Shown: positions 47,501 through 62,500 of the stretch, piece after piece
Layout of the letters: every line of letters begins with the position of its first letter
How positions within the stretch are numbered: position 1 is the first letter of the stretch
NCBI RefSeq assembly: GCF_964355755.1
Contig: NC_092680.1
Coordinates: 8,161,001-8,225,000, forward strand
DNA: 64,000 nt
Source of the DNA: Antedon mediterranea
Taxonomy: Eukaryota > Echinodermata > Crinoidea > Comatulida > Antedonidae
Direction of reading: 5' to 3'
The notes under the pieces: model-generated
Database searches by the model: none
Seen by the model: only the letters and a program-made list of their open reading frames with translations
What the model was told of the DNA's origin: nothing
Made by a program: the position numbers and the translations under genes

Positions 47501-50500
47501 CAGTTCATTAGTAACCTTGTTTTGACAACAAGGATGTATTGTTGTATTGTGGTGCCATGTAATTCCACTTTCTCCTTTTCCTTCAATATCTTTAACTTGT
47601 TTTTCACCGCGCTTCAAGACTTTTTGCTGTTTGCACTTTTATAATTTCAAAACCATTAACCAATAATGACAGACTTACAATTCAATAGCATTCTGAATTT
47701 ATGAATTCACATCCAATAACTTTCAAAGTAAATTGGAATCGTTAATTTAAATCTACAAAAGCAGTGAAATGCATTTGATATTCAAAACCCTTTGAGCAAT
47801 ATTGTTATATACAGTACTATACAATAAAATATTTAACAGTACAATACATACATACTACTGTAGGATAGAAAATAAATGAATTTCTCTAAGGACTGTGGAT
47901 AACATAAGTACTTCATCAGTTAAATCATCTTTGCATTAAGATATTTTGTCTGTTTTGACAAGAAATATCATATCAGGATTAATGAATAATTGTTTGTAAT
48001 GTTCACAGTTAAGGAGATTTGATTCTGTTGACCAAGGTACTGTTCATATTATCATTATTTATTCAATCATTCATATCTGACTCATCTTAGAATTTTCAGT
48101 TGACCTAGCAAGGTGAATTTAACATTAAGTAGAAACTTGCATTTAATGTATTAAAATAAATTAGATTTTAATATTTAAATTCTTAGAAATGATGGCAAAA
48201 TCTCTTCAAAGAACTGAATTTGAGGTATAATCCACCCAATTCTCAGTGCTGTATCATCAAATACATTATTATGGCAATATTTTCCCAGTATCAGGATGAT
48301 TCAATAACATAGTATATCATGTGTATCACATGTGGTGTCTGTATCATGTAATGATGGCGTTTATTGGTTATCTTTAAGATACTGGGTGATACATGTAAAC
48401 TATTACACTGGAGAAATCTAGGATATGTTTTTTTTGGACCATATTTATTGAGGGTGGTCCATCCAATACAGCAATTGCTGATCATTAGAGATCCTCAGCG
48501 GTTCACAAGAAAAACATATACACAAGATGCTCTACATAAACAAAGTCTTATTACAAGTCTTTGGGAGTGGAGTTGTAATTTTGTCCTTAGAAAAAATCCT
48601 GACATGTGACGGGACTTGAACCCAGGACCATTGGAGTGGTAGCCAAGCATCATAACCACCAAGCCACAACTACACTACCGAGAATCAGATTCTCATCAGT
48701 GTATGGCAAATAGAAAAAGGGAATGGAAATTTATTTAGTATACAGTTAACTAGAGAATCTAAAATGTCAGTGATAATAATGAAATAAGATTTCAATGGAG
48801 TTTTGTGGGAATACTTAAAGCAGGTTGGTTGAAATCAGTTGCTTTGCCAAAGAGATGTATAGATGTTGATGACACATTGAGGAATTACAAACCATTTATG
48901 TAATGTAAATGTTTGTGTAAAATTTGCATTTGCAGTGTTTGAGCAAGTCTAACCTTTTCAATTGTGTAAAAGCGTTGTAGGAAATTACTGAACAAATACC
49001 TATAGTCCTATTCTACAGTATTATGAAGCTAATGGAAAAAACTCATGTACAGGTAGTTAGCTAAAGCTACTGCTATCTTTAGACACATTTTTTTCCTTTT
49101 TTATCCAACAAAATATATTTGAAACCATGTAACACAACAAGCAAATTGTTTCTTCATTTAAACTTGTTCACTGTAATAAGCTACAGAATATTATACATTA
49201 TTATGAATCTTCTTATTGATTTTATATTTAATTAACAGCAATAGAATTAATGTGTTTAATGGTGCTTACAACGCACCATTGTTGTTATTATTGTAAAGAT
49301 ACATTTTATCTGCGTTTTAAAGTTAAACTCAGTTTGTTTTCTAAATGTGAAACACCATAATTTATTTGGTATCATTGTGAAACCACTTAAAATATTTTAA
49401 CAATAGCTGCTGAGTGTTTATTTAAGTACTGTCCCCATCTGCCCCCAAGCCATCCCAGATTGTGCACTGATAACTGAAAGAAAACTAACATCTTTAAAAT
49501 GTACAGTACAAATATTGATATTACACTTTTAGTACTTTTGAATTCACAGTTGTTTTCTTAACTATACTAAAAAGGATGAAAAATAAATAAATGTCTTACT
49601 CATACCATCTATTTATGAAATCATTGCATTCAACTACAGTAACTAAGCCATTAGTCTTGTTTAGTTATCGGTACATGTTTATTTATCGTTATACTTTAGT
49701 ATATACAATGTTTACATTTACACATGAACTTTCCAACTTTTCCTCAATGGCACTGTGAACCAATTATAGCTTGTTTAGAAATTATAAAGCTCTGTCTACA
49801 CTATCAATTTAGTTTGACAAAGTTTGATGTGCTCAAATATGGTTGTGATATGCCCAAAAATATGGTAGTGATATGACATCATCATGTCCCTACGCTCGCG
49901 CTAACCGCTCGCCAATTCGCCAATGGCGACTGGAGTCTCCATTTGGCGAAAATAATTATTGCCTCGTTCGCCAAATTGGCGAAAATACATTTCCAAGCCT
50001 AGGCCTAGCCTGGTCGGCGTGACTTCTTATGGGAGCGAGAATTCGCCACACTTCGGTACTTTCTGACTCGGATACACTTTTTACCAAAACAGCATTTTAT
50101 GTGACGACGTCACGATCGCCGTGTTAATTTTTTTAGTTCTGTTTAAACATGCGCAGAGCGTGCCTCGATGACGTTTTAATGACACACAGTTAATGTGATT
50201 GGTTCGTGGCCGACCGTCGACGACGTGATGATGAGCGAATAAAAGGGGAAGTCCCTATTCTTCGACGTAGAAAATGAACTTCGAGAAGAAAATGTAAACA
50301 GAAACATGTGGACGAATACTTCCGTAAACGAGGCTGTTCTGTTATTTAAAAAGGGGAATTTTAAATTTAACAAAGTAATTACCTCAATAGTATAATGTTA
50401 ACATGTTTAATTTTATTTCCCTTTCGATTATTCTAACCGAAAGTTGCGCTTTAGATTGAATAGCTAAAAAACAACGTATACTGCAACGGCAACCATGGCC

Positions 50501-53500
50501 AAAGCGCGTTTCGGCCGCCTACATAGAATGGGTTACGACCGCTGCATAGCAAATTCAAAGCTTCTTAAATTTCTGCGGTACATTTCTTGTTTTATATAAT
50601 ATCATTGATAAATATTCCAATTATTAAATAATTTAATAAATCGGTAAAATTGACGTTTCGAAGCAAATATTCCATGATGAGAGGTGACATTTTTCGACAT
50701 GCCTCGTGTGCGGCGAAGACTAGTTCAGAAAAAGGAACAGTCCACTGCGGGGGTATCATTAATTAACGCGCATGCATACCATGCACATTGCCTGGGCGAC
50801 GGTAATTTAGTAATAAGCGGAGAACTGAATCCCCCGTAAGGAAAATGGTAAACACTGATATTTATGGTAGGGATTATTTTTTTCAGGGGTTGGTCTTGTT
50901 GGCCGCTTCGCACGAGGTCCACGCAAAGTCAAATAAAACGATGTGTTTTATCAAACAGAAATATAGATTAGCTTCAATTCAATACTAAATTAGCCAGATT
51001 TTGATAATGAGAAAGACTCAAAAATTCAATTTTTATCGTTAAAACTGACATTTGAGGCGGATGTACATAATAATAATAACCGATTTACATATCAAAATAA
51101 AGAGTATTTAAAGCCTGATAACATGCAACAAAAATTACTCCACCACCTATTATGGACCTCGTGCGATCGGGTGCGAAAATGGGTAGGTGTTTTCCAAAGT
51201 TATTTTTAGCGCGCGGATTTCGGCTCGCCGGCTTTTGTACCTCATTTTTAACTCACGTTTTCTATTAAAATATTTAATAAACATAGATTATAAATATATA
51301 AAAATAATCCCTTAAACAAGATCTTTCCAGGCATATAATTTTTATTCTCATGGGTACATAAGAAATAGTATATTTTTAACTTCAAAGACACGTCACTTTT
51401 GAAATTTCACGAACGTGTTAAAATCGCGGTAACGAAAATCAGCTTCATTGGGCTAAATAATAATAATATAAATGTAAAAGAAGTAAAATAACAAACAAAT
51501 ACATGCATTATTTATTTAATAATCATTTTTGCGAATTTTTATGGTTTTTTAAATTTGGCTAAAGGATTTTCAATTTGGCTAATGTTTTTCAAAACCTTTC
51601 GCCATTTTGCCGAACGAAATTTTGACCTTAGCGCGAGCGTAGTGTCCATATATGGGCACATCACATTTTTTTGTCGCACAAGTTTGATCATGTAGACAAG
51701 GCTTAACAGTTTAGTGTTGACATTTCTTCCACCCAATTTAATCATACAGTATTTTTTAAATACAGTAGGCATCATCAATAAAACAATAGCTTTTTTTCTA
51801 AGTATTATTAAAATTTTTCTTAAAAGTAGAACCCACAACACAAAATGTTATTGTTAAAGAATTTTTATTGACGTAATACATAGTCCGAAGGCGTTTTATT
51901 TCACCACTAAACACAACATCCAGCAAAAATATGGATATTAAAAACAATACAGACATACCCAAGTCAACAGTTAATGTCTGTCAACATTTTATTGGATGGT
52001 GTGTTTGTGTGTGACCTTTATCATACTGTTGGTTTCTGAGGGGAATACATTGTAATCCCTTTAACACTTTAAAAGTGTGAACTTGAATTTGTGAAAAAAG
52101 TTATGTTGTCATTTTCCCATTATATTGATACACTATCAGTATTGTTAGTGTCGAAGTGGTGTTATGACATTACTAGTGACATGTCAGTGCTGGTGACATG
52201 TCAGTATTGTTAGTGTCGAAGTGGTGTTATGACATTACTAGTGACATGTCAGTGCTGGTGACATGTCAGTATTGTTAGTGTCGAAGTGGTGTTATGACAT
52301 TACTAGTGACGTGTCAGTGCTGGTGACATGTCAAATGCTAATGACATGTCAGTGCCTGTGACGAACTTGTGACATGTCAATGAGGTTTGTGACATGTCTA
52401 TAGTGCTTGCGACATGTCATGATTTAATATTTTGGTCAGTCGACATCAGTGTTTTTTTTCTTCAAACATAAATTAAACTTATTTATTCAAGTTTTGTTGT
52501 CAGATTTGAGTACTAATCTGGAGTGATGAAGGCATAGCATCACAACCTAATAGGTTGAATCAAATTTAGTTTACTATACATGCTATACCGTAGCATTTTG
52601 AACATCAATATACATTATTGTGTTTTGTGTCCTATTTAGGTGTTTAAATTGTCATATTTCAAAGGAAATTGATTAATGAATGTGACACAAATGAAATAAC
52701 GATTCTGTGAATATGCTCTAGAATAGACTGGTAGTTAACAGCTTCTAAAACAAGATCATTTATACTTGCAGCATAGTGCCCAATATGTTTTTTTAACTTT
52801 GTTTGTGATAACTGTACATGGCATGTTCCAGTGGACCATAGAAATGATTAAAATTCTATTTTAGAAGGGAATTTGTTATCGATTCTTTAGTTTTTGATTT
52901 GAAATTTGAAAGCTGGCCAACCATATAACTTCCTAGGCTACCTATCTGACCAAAAAAAAAAAGAATAAATAAAAAGATATACATCCAACATGTAAAATAG
53001 TCTTTTGTGGAATTTATCATGGGCTGTATTTGTGAGGCTATGAATCCAATCAAAACATCTGTATTGTGAGTCTATCTTTAACATCCATTAGGGATAGCCA
53101 AATTGAATATGCATGTCATATCTTTTAATTGTTATCCCTGGTGCAAAGCAAAACAGACTTTAAGTGGATATTAGTTTCCCATGCGATATTCATTTCTGTA
53201 TCTTGCTTGCAATATATCATTGCTGGTCAATTTTATAATTTAATGAAATAAAAATATCTATCGAGGAATTCTAGCATCAAACTTGATTGTATCCGTGAGG
53301 CTGAAATGTATCATGATTTAGCGTAGACAGTATAATATTTAGATTATAATTATTGTTTTAAATCTAGTTACAGTACAAATCTAGCATTATGAAAAAGAAA
53401 ATATCGTATACTTTAATAGTAATTGTGCTACTGTATGTAGCTATACATCATTACCATAATAGAGTAATATACCAAATGCACTTTTTTTGTGATTATTTAT

Positions 53501-56500
53501 ATTTAGGAGTGAGGTTGATTTGAATTTACAGTACCGTATGTTGATAAGAGTACTTATATTACTAATATACTTTAAGTGTATAGGTTTTAGGTGTAGGAGG
53601 TACAGCATTTATGTGTCATGTGGTGCATATTCCACCCAGCCTAATTTAAATACAAGAAAGTACGTCTATATTTTCCCACCGACCCTAAACTTTGTTTACA
53701 CCCATCCCTAGCCATCTCTATTTAATGTACATTCATGGAATAAACTGTAGCAACATGTACTTTCATCAGTTTCCACATTTAAACTTTCAAAACAAAAACT
53801 ATTAAAAACACTAACTGTATGACATGCCTAGAAGAAGAATCTGTAATATGTAAAAGCACATGCTGCCAGTAGAACAACAGTGTTGAAACATTACTGTTTA
53901 TATAGCAATGCATTTAACCTTTGCACAGTATAAACCATACTACATCAGTCTCCAATAAGTCTGTAAATCAACACTACCATTTAAAAAGTGTCTTGTTGAA
54001 ATCAAACACAGACTTGTGGTCCTAGCAGATTACTTTGTTGAAAGCCTTTTGTATTACAAAAAAATAAATAAAAAAGTAAAGATGAATTTTAATTCATTGA
54101 CTAAAAAAACATGCGCTCTTTGTGAGAGTCCAGCACCTTAGAATCTACTAGGTGCAAACCTCTATCTGATCGTTCATATGGTTCTACTGTAATTTGTGGT
54201 TCTATTGCATGTCCAGCTATCTCCAAGGGCAGGATATATTTTGGAGTGTATGCAACACAAGACTACAACACCAACCTGGTAGTGGCCTTTTGAATGGCCT
54301 AAAGTAGCATCCGAGTGAATAGATGTTTTTACTTTAAAGAATGTTTTGTTTTCGTTAAATGAGGAGAATATTTTCATTTCTTAAAAGCCTATTTTAATAA
54401 CTAACTTTCTTTATTTTGGAAAAAAAAAAGAGACTTAATAAACAGAGATCTCACATTTGGCATGTAAATTGTGTGTGAACATACATTTAAACATAGCTTT
54501 AATATCTCATTTTATCACGCATTGAGTATGTGTGAACACACTTAACCTTTCAACATTTTATCTTCAAAGTATCTCTATTACCTATACCAGAATCATGTTA
54601 CATTATCATATTAAATTTGATATCATTAAAATATTTTAAGGTGTTGATCAATTATTTTGGTATGTTTACAACATAGCCATGATTGAAATAATTACTTTAT
54701 AAAATAAAAACAATATTATTGTACTGTATTCGTCTGATGTACAGTAAGTAATGCTATGATAGTTAGCACATTTTGAATAACAAATAGCAAGTTACACAGT
54801 CAGTGGATTATTAATACATTTGTTGGTGGTGGTAGTAATATTGATGGTAGCTACAGTTAACAGTAGACACTGAATCACACTGATCAAAATGGTAAACACA
54901 ACTATCCATTGATGTGTTTGGGATTGTAATTTGTACAGTTTTTACACCTGACTGCTAGGCATCACGCACCTCGTGCATGAAGATGATACAGTATTTTGAC
55001 TAAAAAATAATAAATACATGCAACCCCTGTCATTTCATAGTAACTAAATCGAATGTAAAAGCAAATTTACAGTATCCGGATGCAACACAGCCTTGTTTTT
55101 AGTTTTAGAGGTGCTTTTGTTTTATACATAATTTCTTTTTTTTTGTACTTCATCAATTTTTCCAGCAGATAGATAACTAGTTGTGCTATTAGTGTCGTTA
55201 ATGTACACCTACCAGCACTCTGCAGCTACAGTAGTACTTGCCAATGTCGTACTTTTTGAATCATATAATACTTAATGTGTTATAATCATGTGAAAACCCT
55301 GGTACTTGAATCAAAGCCAGACTTGAATTAGGCCCTTGAGATTGTAAGGCAAACATACAACCACAAGCTACTGTGACAGCTTCATATGAATTCTGTCTAA
55401 CATTCAACCTCTTTCAAATTTGACTTGATGAACGAAAGAATTTTATAGAGACCTAGTTTATGTACACCTCAATCTATCATTAATGTATTAATAATCACAG
55501 AGAGAGGCAAACCGCACAACAGGCTTATAAGGCATTGGATCTGCCTCATGGCTTAAAATAATTATTTCCAAGCCAACATACTGTATATATCTACAGTAGT
55601 GCTAATTATGCTTACATAAACAGCAATTTCTCATGCTCGAAATCAATAAAACTTTGTCTAGTCGTTTTATTACATATTGTTTGAATTTTGTATTATGTGT
55701 ATTGTTAAGCAAGTTAACACAAAATTTCAATGTTAATATATAAAAGTGTATACTATAAGTATAATGCATACATTTTATGTGTTGGTCGTAAACAAATTCA
55801 CACACATAATAATACAGAATTGTTTCAATATGTAATGTAGTTAAATGAAATCCCCTATCACATTACCTTGTACATTATGTGTGTAGACACCAGGAGCTAT
55901 AAATGGACGGTAATCACACCTATTTACTGCCAAAAACATATAAAACAACAAACACCACACACAAAATATTGGCAGGAAACACAAAAGGGAACTAAATCGT
56001 TATCAAAGTTAAGTATCAGTATGTTCTACTTGTATTATATAAACAATATTATAGTTTTAAAATTTAGCCAGCTAAAACCAAACTCTACTTTAATCTGATT
56101 TAGGGCCTGTTTCTATAGAGCAGAGAATACAGTTTTGAATATCGTTCCTTTCAAGAACAGCTTTTTCTTGCCAGCAGAAATGGGTCCCCACAAAAAAACC
56201 ACAAAAAAGAACCTATCTTAAAAATGTTTTCAAAAACTCCAATTGATTGCGGTCTCGATCGCAAAGAACCGTTCTGAAACCGGTTTCCGTGGAACAATTT
56301 TTAGCTGCAACACAATCACAGTCTCAATTTTACCCCAAAAACTTGACTCTGCAGTCTGCCGCACTACTGGGATGATTGCGGTCAACTCGCAGTCAAACCC
56401 ACGCGATTAGGCCTAGGCTGTCATTTTTATTTCTCTAGATAGTGAGTATTTTATTTAACTTAAAAATGTTGAACCATTACAAGGTTCGTAAAAAATATGT

Positions 56501-59500
56501 GAAGGGAAGAAGATGAGGGGACTTGTCGGGAGTCTGAAGAAAGACTCGCGTAGGCCTAGGCCTACTGTACACGTTTTGAAGAATATTGTAAAGCGTTTGA
56601 AAGCTAGACAAGTTCAACTTGACAATATCAGAGGGTGCGACGTACCTATACTTTAGCCAAGGACCACAATAACGTTTCAGGTAATAATTCCCCCTTATAT
56701 GATATGATGAAATGGATGCTATTTCTTGGGGATTGCGCTATGCGAAAAAAGGTAAACCTCTATCCAATCGCACTTCCGCCTAACGAACTGCATTGTGGTG
56801 TATATCATGACGTCATTCATAACGAACGCACATGGACGGAACCGGTTTTATTGAAGTAAAAATTGAGCTGCAACGCGATCTTTATTTATAAACAACAGCC
56901 GAAACCGGTTTTGAACACCAAATCCTAAAATAATTATATTTTTTATAAATATATAGGGCACATTCAAGTTGTTTATAAATAATGAAAGAGAATTCATTTT
57001 TAATCATTTTTTATATTTTTATTGCAAACGCCAAATGTCACCTAGTTATTATTCATGTTATTTGAATAATATGAAAACAAGATGATTTTGAATTTAGAGT
57101 TTCATGAATCAATAATTGTTAAACTAAGCTAATGAATGTACTGTGTGATCTTGAATTCAAAGCTCACATAGTTAATGTAATAATCAATAAAGGTAGGCTT
57201 ACACACTACAGTAAGTCATAATGTTTATTCCCCAAATTTATTATAAAGTTGATAAACTATGAAACATTCTCCAATGATTGATTAATTGTACGTATTCATA
57301 TCTACAGCTCATTGGCTTCAATAGTAAGTGGGTGTCTCGGTTAATTCTGAGGAGCTAAACATTTGCCAAGTACATTGGTTGCTTGTTATGTTTTTTTGGT
57401 TGCATGCTATTAACATCTACAATTTTCAAGTTATCATCCTTGTTATACCAACAGATTATATGAAAATGAATGTATTGATGGTGTCACAAAAGCTAATTAA
57501 AATCTTGATTTATATATTATATCTTCAATTATGGGCCCAAATAATTATAGCACATCCTCTCTGCATCTTCCCAAGTATTTCATTGATCATTTAATTTATT
57601 TGAATTATGATAGATTGTATTTATCACTTGTACTATGTCACCTCAAACTCAGTTTTTTTGATATTCGAGTGTACTACTATAATAAACAGACCAATATAAA
57701 GTGCAGTTCCTTCATAGTGTAGAATTCCTATATTGGTAGGCACCTATACAGTATTGTGCACTGACATTGTAAACGGTTACTTTACCATCATGCACATTGT
57801 GACTGTTAGACCCCATTTACACTTCAGCTTTTAGCGAGCCCGAGGCCGGCTCCGAGCCAAAAGTGCACAAGTGTGAGAACAACCGAGCCGGCCTCGAGCC
57901 GGCTCAATTTGTAGCCTAGTCTAGAGTAGACTTCGGGCCGGCAATTGCGGGCTTCGGGCCGGCACTTCGTATAGTGTAAACACTCGCGGTCATAAAATGA
58001 ACGTTCTGGGTCAACCATAGTTTAAAGTTTACGAAACTTTTTGCTGATGAACGGGAATTCTTCATTGAAATTAAATTGGCATTGTTTGTCATCGATCGAA
58101 GATGTCTTCCATTTCGTGAAAAAGGCGTAAACTATTGATTTACTATTATTCTTCAGAAAACGAGACGCAAACATTAGTAGTAAAGCAATAAAACAATTGT
58201 TTTGATCCATATTAAATTTCGATAGGCCTAGGCCTAGTGTAGATCGACAACGTTTAATAATATTAACTTTTTAAGACGGTTGGTGGGCGCACATGAGCGT
58301 ATATGACGTGAATGTAGCGAAATCGTATCATCGAGCACTCTTCCGCGAGAGCAAGTGTAAACGCAATAGTAGGGGCCCGAGGCTGGCTTTTTGGGTAAGT
58401 GTAAACACATTGCGGGCTAAAAAGAAAGCCGGTGTCGTTCCGACTTGGGGTCGGCTAAGAAATCGTCGATGAAGTGTAAATGGGGTGTTATTCTCGCACA
58501 TCATCCCCTTTGAATTAAACAGGAAATATATTTTAAAATGGAGATCATTTAGTGTCTCAGAACTGCTTAAACACCAAACTCCCTTGATGTACATAAGAAA
58601 TGTGCATTCTCAAGATTGTTGTGTTAAGCATTTAAATTGGCATTTTTATGGATCGTGTATTACCAAAGTGTCTATGCCTTGAGAAAATCGTTAATGAGGT
58701 ATTCACTTTTGAATAATGTTCAATGTTTATTATATTACAGAAGAACATTAATAGGGATTTCAGTCTTTTTAACATTAGCAAATGCTTTAAACTATTTATT
58801 AAAGAAAAATATAAATTGCTACTGTATGTGTATAATATTAATAAAGCAATATTATTACCTTTGTAGAAATAGTTGACTGATATGATTATAAACATTTCTA
58901 TAATTTTTAAGAAAAAAGAAATTAAATCTGAGATTACTATAGACGTTTCTATAGTAATTCCAGCCAAATTATCTAAGCAAGTTAGGTTCAGCACAATTAG
59001 TGATAGAGATATCTGCAAGCATCTGATTGGTTGAAACCTTGAATAGATTTTCCAGATTGTAATTTATGCATATTATTAAGTCAGTACTGTACTAAGAAAA
59101 TCAAATTTAAACACAAGTTCAGTAGTGTATGGTGTTGAGTGGTTTGTATGACTGACAGTGGTATTCTGAATGAGCTATTTATATACAGATTTACATTTCA
59201 TTCAGATCAGTCCAAATTGCCATACTCTGATCAGGCTTAAATCAATCAAAATCTATAACATTGCTTTTATGTTGTGCTCATTTCATAACATTCGTCTTCA
59301 TTTTTTTAAACACATCATTTTTCTAATCATTGAGTTTTTGCTATAATATATTAAATCCTATTACTGTATAATATTTTATTAAAATTAAATCTACTGAATA
59401 CCTTTGTGAGTCTGCCACAGCCAAAAGTATGTCTCATATTGGGATAATAAAATCTTTTTTTTTTCAATTTTATTGAAAATATATATTATATAGAATTGTT

Positions 59501-62500
59501 TAATATCCATTAATGTAAGAAAAGTACTGTGTATAATTTATTTACAAAAAAATTGTTTTTGTATACCAATTTCAATTTGTTCTCCCAAGTAATTTTGGTA
59601 TAATGTTAGGAGCTGTCTTATGTCTTATTTCCTCACTATTTTTATGCAAAATCGTAAAATTTTATATCATCAAATTGAACATTCACTGTCTCTTTAGGCT
59701 CCTGGGAGCTGTTATGAATGCAAGTATGATATCATTTTGTAAAGGGATAGCCTTAGGCATAACTGTTGTTATTAGAGAAATGGGGTCTTAAGGAAGATTC
59801 TGCTTTGAAGCCTGTAGAATTGTCAATATGTATTGATCTAAGATTGCCAGTTATGAGCCTACTGTACAATCAATTGATTAGATTCCAGCAATGAAACTGT
59901 GAAATGTTGACTTACATAGTGAAATTCAAATTTTACGAACATAAAATTATCTGCCGAATATCAATATTTTCTTTGACAGTCCAGAATTAAAACAACAAAT
60001 TATAGATAGTTGGAATTCAGTACCATTTGAACTAATTTATAAATCTATATATTTTGGAAGAGGAATAATAGTATTATTTTTAATCTGTATACTGTACCAA
60101 TACATCGGTACTGTAGTAGCACTATATACATGAGATCTTACTGAGTAATTAGTTGGGTAAAAATATCAAGATTTAAAAAAAATATTTAAAAAAAAGGTAT
60201 TTGCATCACATTTTGACCTAAAGCTTAATTTATGCCATTTTTAGACAGAAATTATGAAAATAGATTGGTTGTTTCCTGAGGTACAGTATCTTTCCTGATG
60301 GATATTTTCCTTCAAATTATAATACTATAATTATCTAATTAGCATCAATTTATATTTCAATTGGTTCATACTTTAATTTGAGAGCAGCAATTATTGTTTT
60401 AAAGTACTACTACTAGATGATGATGATAATAATAAGTGGGTAAATATAATGAGCATCTTTTTAAGGAGCTGCTGCCTCAGATCTTTTGAATTCTTCCCAC
60501 AGTGTTGACCTGTATGTAAACTATATGTTTACAGTTTATGTCTCGTAAATGTAAGATTTATCTAAGCATGTGTCTTCAACTGACCTATCTTACAAACAAA
60601 TAAGATGAATATAGTTCTGTGTAATTGCTCTTCAGGTCAATTCACCAGGAAGTTGTTGATTTTCTTTCTTTACATAAACATTGTCCCTAAACATTTCAAT
60701 AATGCTTTCGTTTTAGGCTGGAATGCTTGTTGGTACACAACATCCAATTTCAATTGAACCATGAAACCTGCACCTACAGTACTGTACCCCAAACCCCTTA
60801 CGACCTGAAAGTGTCATTGTATGAAATGGCCAGTAAATTTGTCCAATTTGGGAAAAATGTTGGCGTTGCCCAGCATAAATGTCTTCCCCATGATGTAGCA
60901 CGGGATTGAGCTCAAAAAGTTCAATATATAATTATATACTTTGTTATTTTGAAATTTATTGTATTTTTAGAAATTATCAAATTGTACTATTTATTTATTT
61001 CATTTCCAAACCAAGTGAACTCATGGTTCACCACTTACAGGAGGGAACACAGACAAACACAAACACAAACAATAAAAAACATTAAGCTAAACTATTAACA
61101 ATGTTACGATAGAGATAATTACTAAAAATATCTAAAATTAATTAATGAGAATGTTTTTTTTTTTTGCAGGTGGACCATGGTTATTTGCTTTGAATGTCAA
61201 GTTTTACCCTCCAGACCCTATCCAGCTTTCTGAAGACATTACCAGGTAACAAAACCTACCGGGAAAAAAAAATGTTGTCTATACCTGATCGACTAAAAAT
61301 TTGAGAAAATATAGGTTCAGCTTACTTTGTACATTTAACATTTAAAATAAAAGTTGTACTACATAAATACGTACATGTAAATAAGTTTTAATCAAAATTC
61401 AAATAAATTTGTAACAGGACAGAAAATAGTTACTTGCAGGTAATCCCTGATGCATAATTATGCCTTTAATAGACCAAGAAAATATAAGTATACTAGATGA
61501 TTATAGTAGAATATGGTTTTATTTTGCTATTAAGATTCAATACTGATAAGATACATTTGAGTACCATTTTGATTTTCTTTCGTAAATGAAGATGTAGCAA
61601 AAGCATGTTTATTTCTTTTTGATACTGTGAGGATTACTGGTAGTGAATCCTGATTTTGGAATTTGTTTTAATTGAAATGTAAAGATACTAGCAACTTTAT
61701 TATAGTTTTATAAACATACTTGAGTGTATCTTGCCATTTGATAATCAACCAACAATCAACTAGAAAGTATAGAGTTAGTCAGTGTCATGAAATATTCTCA
61801 CCATTCAACGCCTAAATACTGATTATTTAATACTATTCCATTGCTTTAAATGTGAATTTGACTAAGAAGAATACACTGTATTCGGCATTCTGGTTTCTGT
61901 TTTTTTTTCTGCATATAAAAATCCCATATGTTTTTGACAGTAATTTGTTAATTCCACTGAACATAATGTTCATGTTGTTTATAATTGACCAGAGATGCGC
62001 CGAGTATATCAATTAATTAGTCATAACATCCGGAGGACATGCTCTACTTATTTGCACATAAAGCTATTATTTATAAGGATGAAAGGCTCAGTACCACATC
62101 TGAATAGAGGATGAAGATTAGTCTTGTCATTTAAGGGATGAGCAAAGTGGAACTACCTCCATCCAACATGTCGATGTTGATATACACCAGTAAAATGGTT
62201 GTTTAATACAGATCTTGTGATATAGCAGTAATGGTTGCTTAGCTTACTCGGATCAGGTGCCATTTTCGGCCACCTCGACTTATATGGAATATACCATCAT
62301 TATTATGATAGGGGTGTGGTTTATTATGTTTTATGTAGAGAAGGATGTCTATTGAATGGGAAGACAATACAATTGTTCTGTTATGTAACCTACAGTACAA
62401 ACTACAAGGTGCATGCATGTTTCTTTGTATTTAAGCACAATTTCAGAGTAGTACTTGTTTCACATGTAAATTATAACTGTGTGATATCAATTTAAAAAAT

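Noticed and set aside
48291-48609. Overlapping plus and minus frames
   Set aside because: Overlap the minus-strand tRNA-derived SINE and its flank; no protein similarity.
51539-51841. 100-codon minus-strand frame
   Set aside because: Crosses the end of the 1753-bp element and the split MITE; chance frame over a transposon junction.
58328-59018. Frames of 88 and 128 codons on the minus strand
   Set aside because: The first overlaps the inverted-repeat element 57810-58486. The second is a low-complexity Leu/Ile/Ser-rich AT frame with no similarity.
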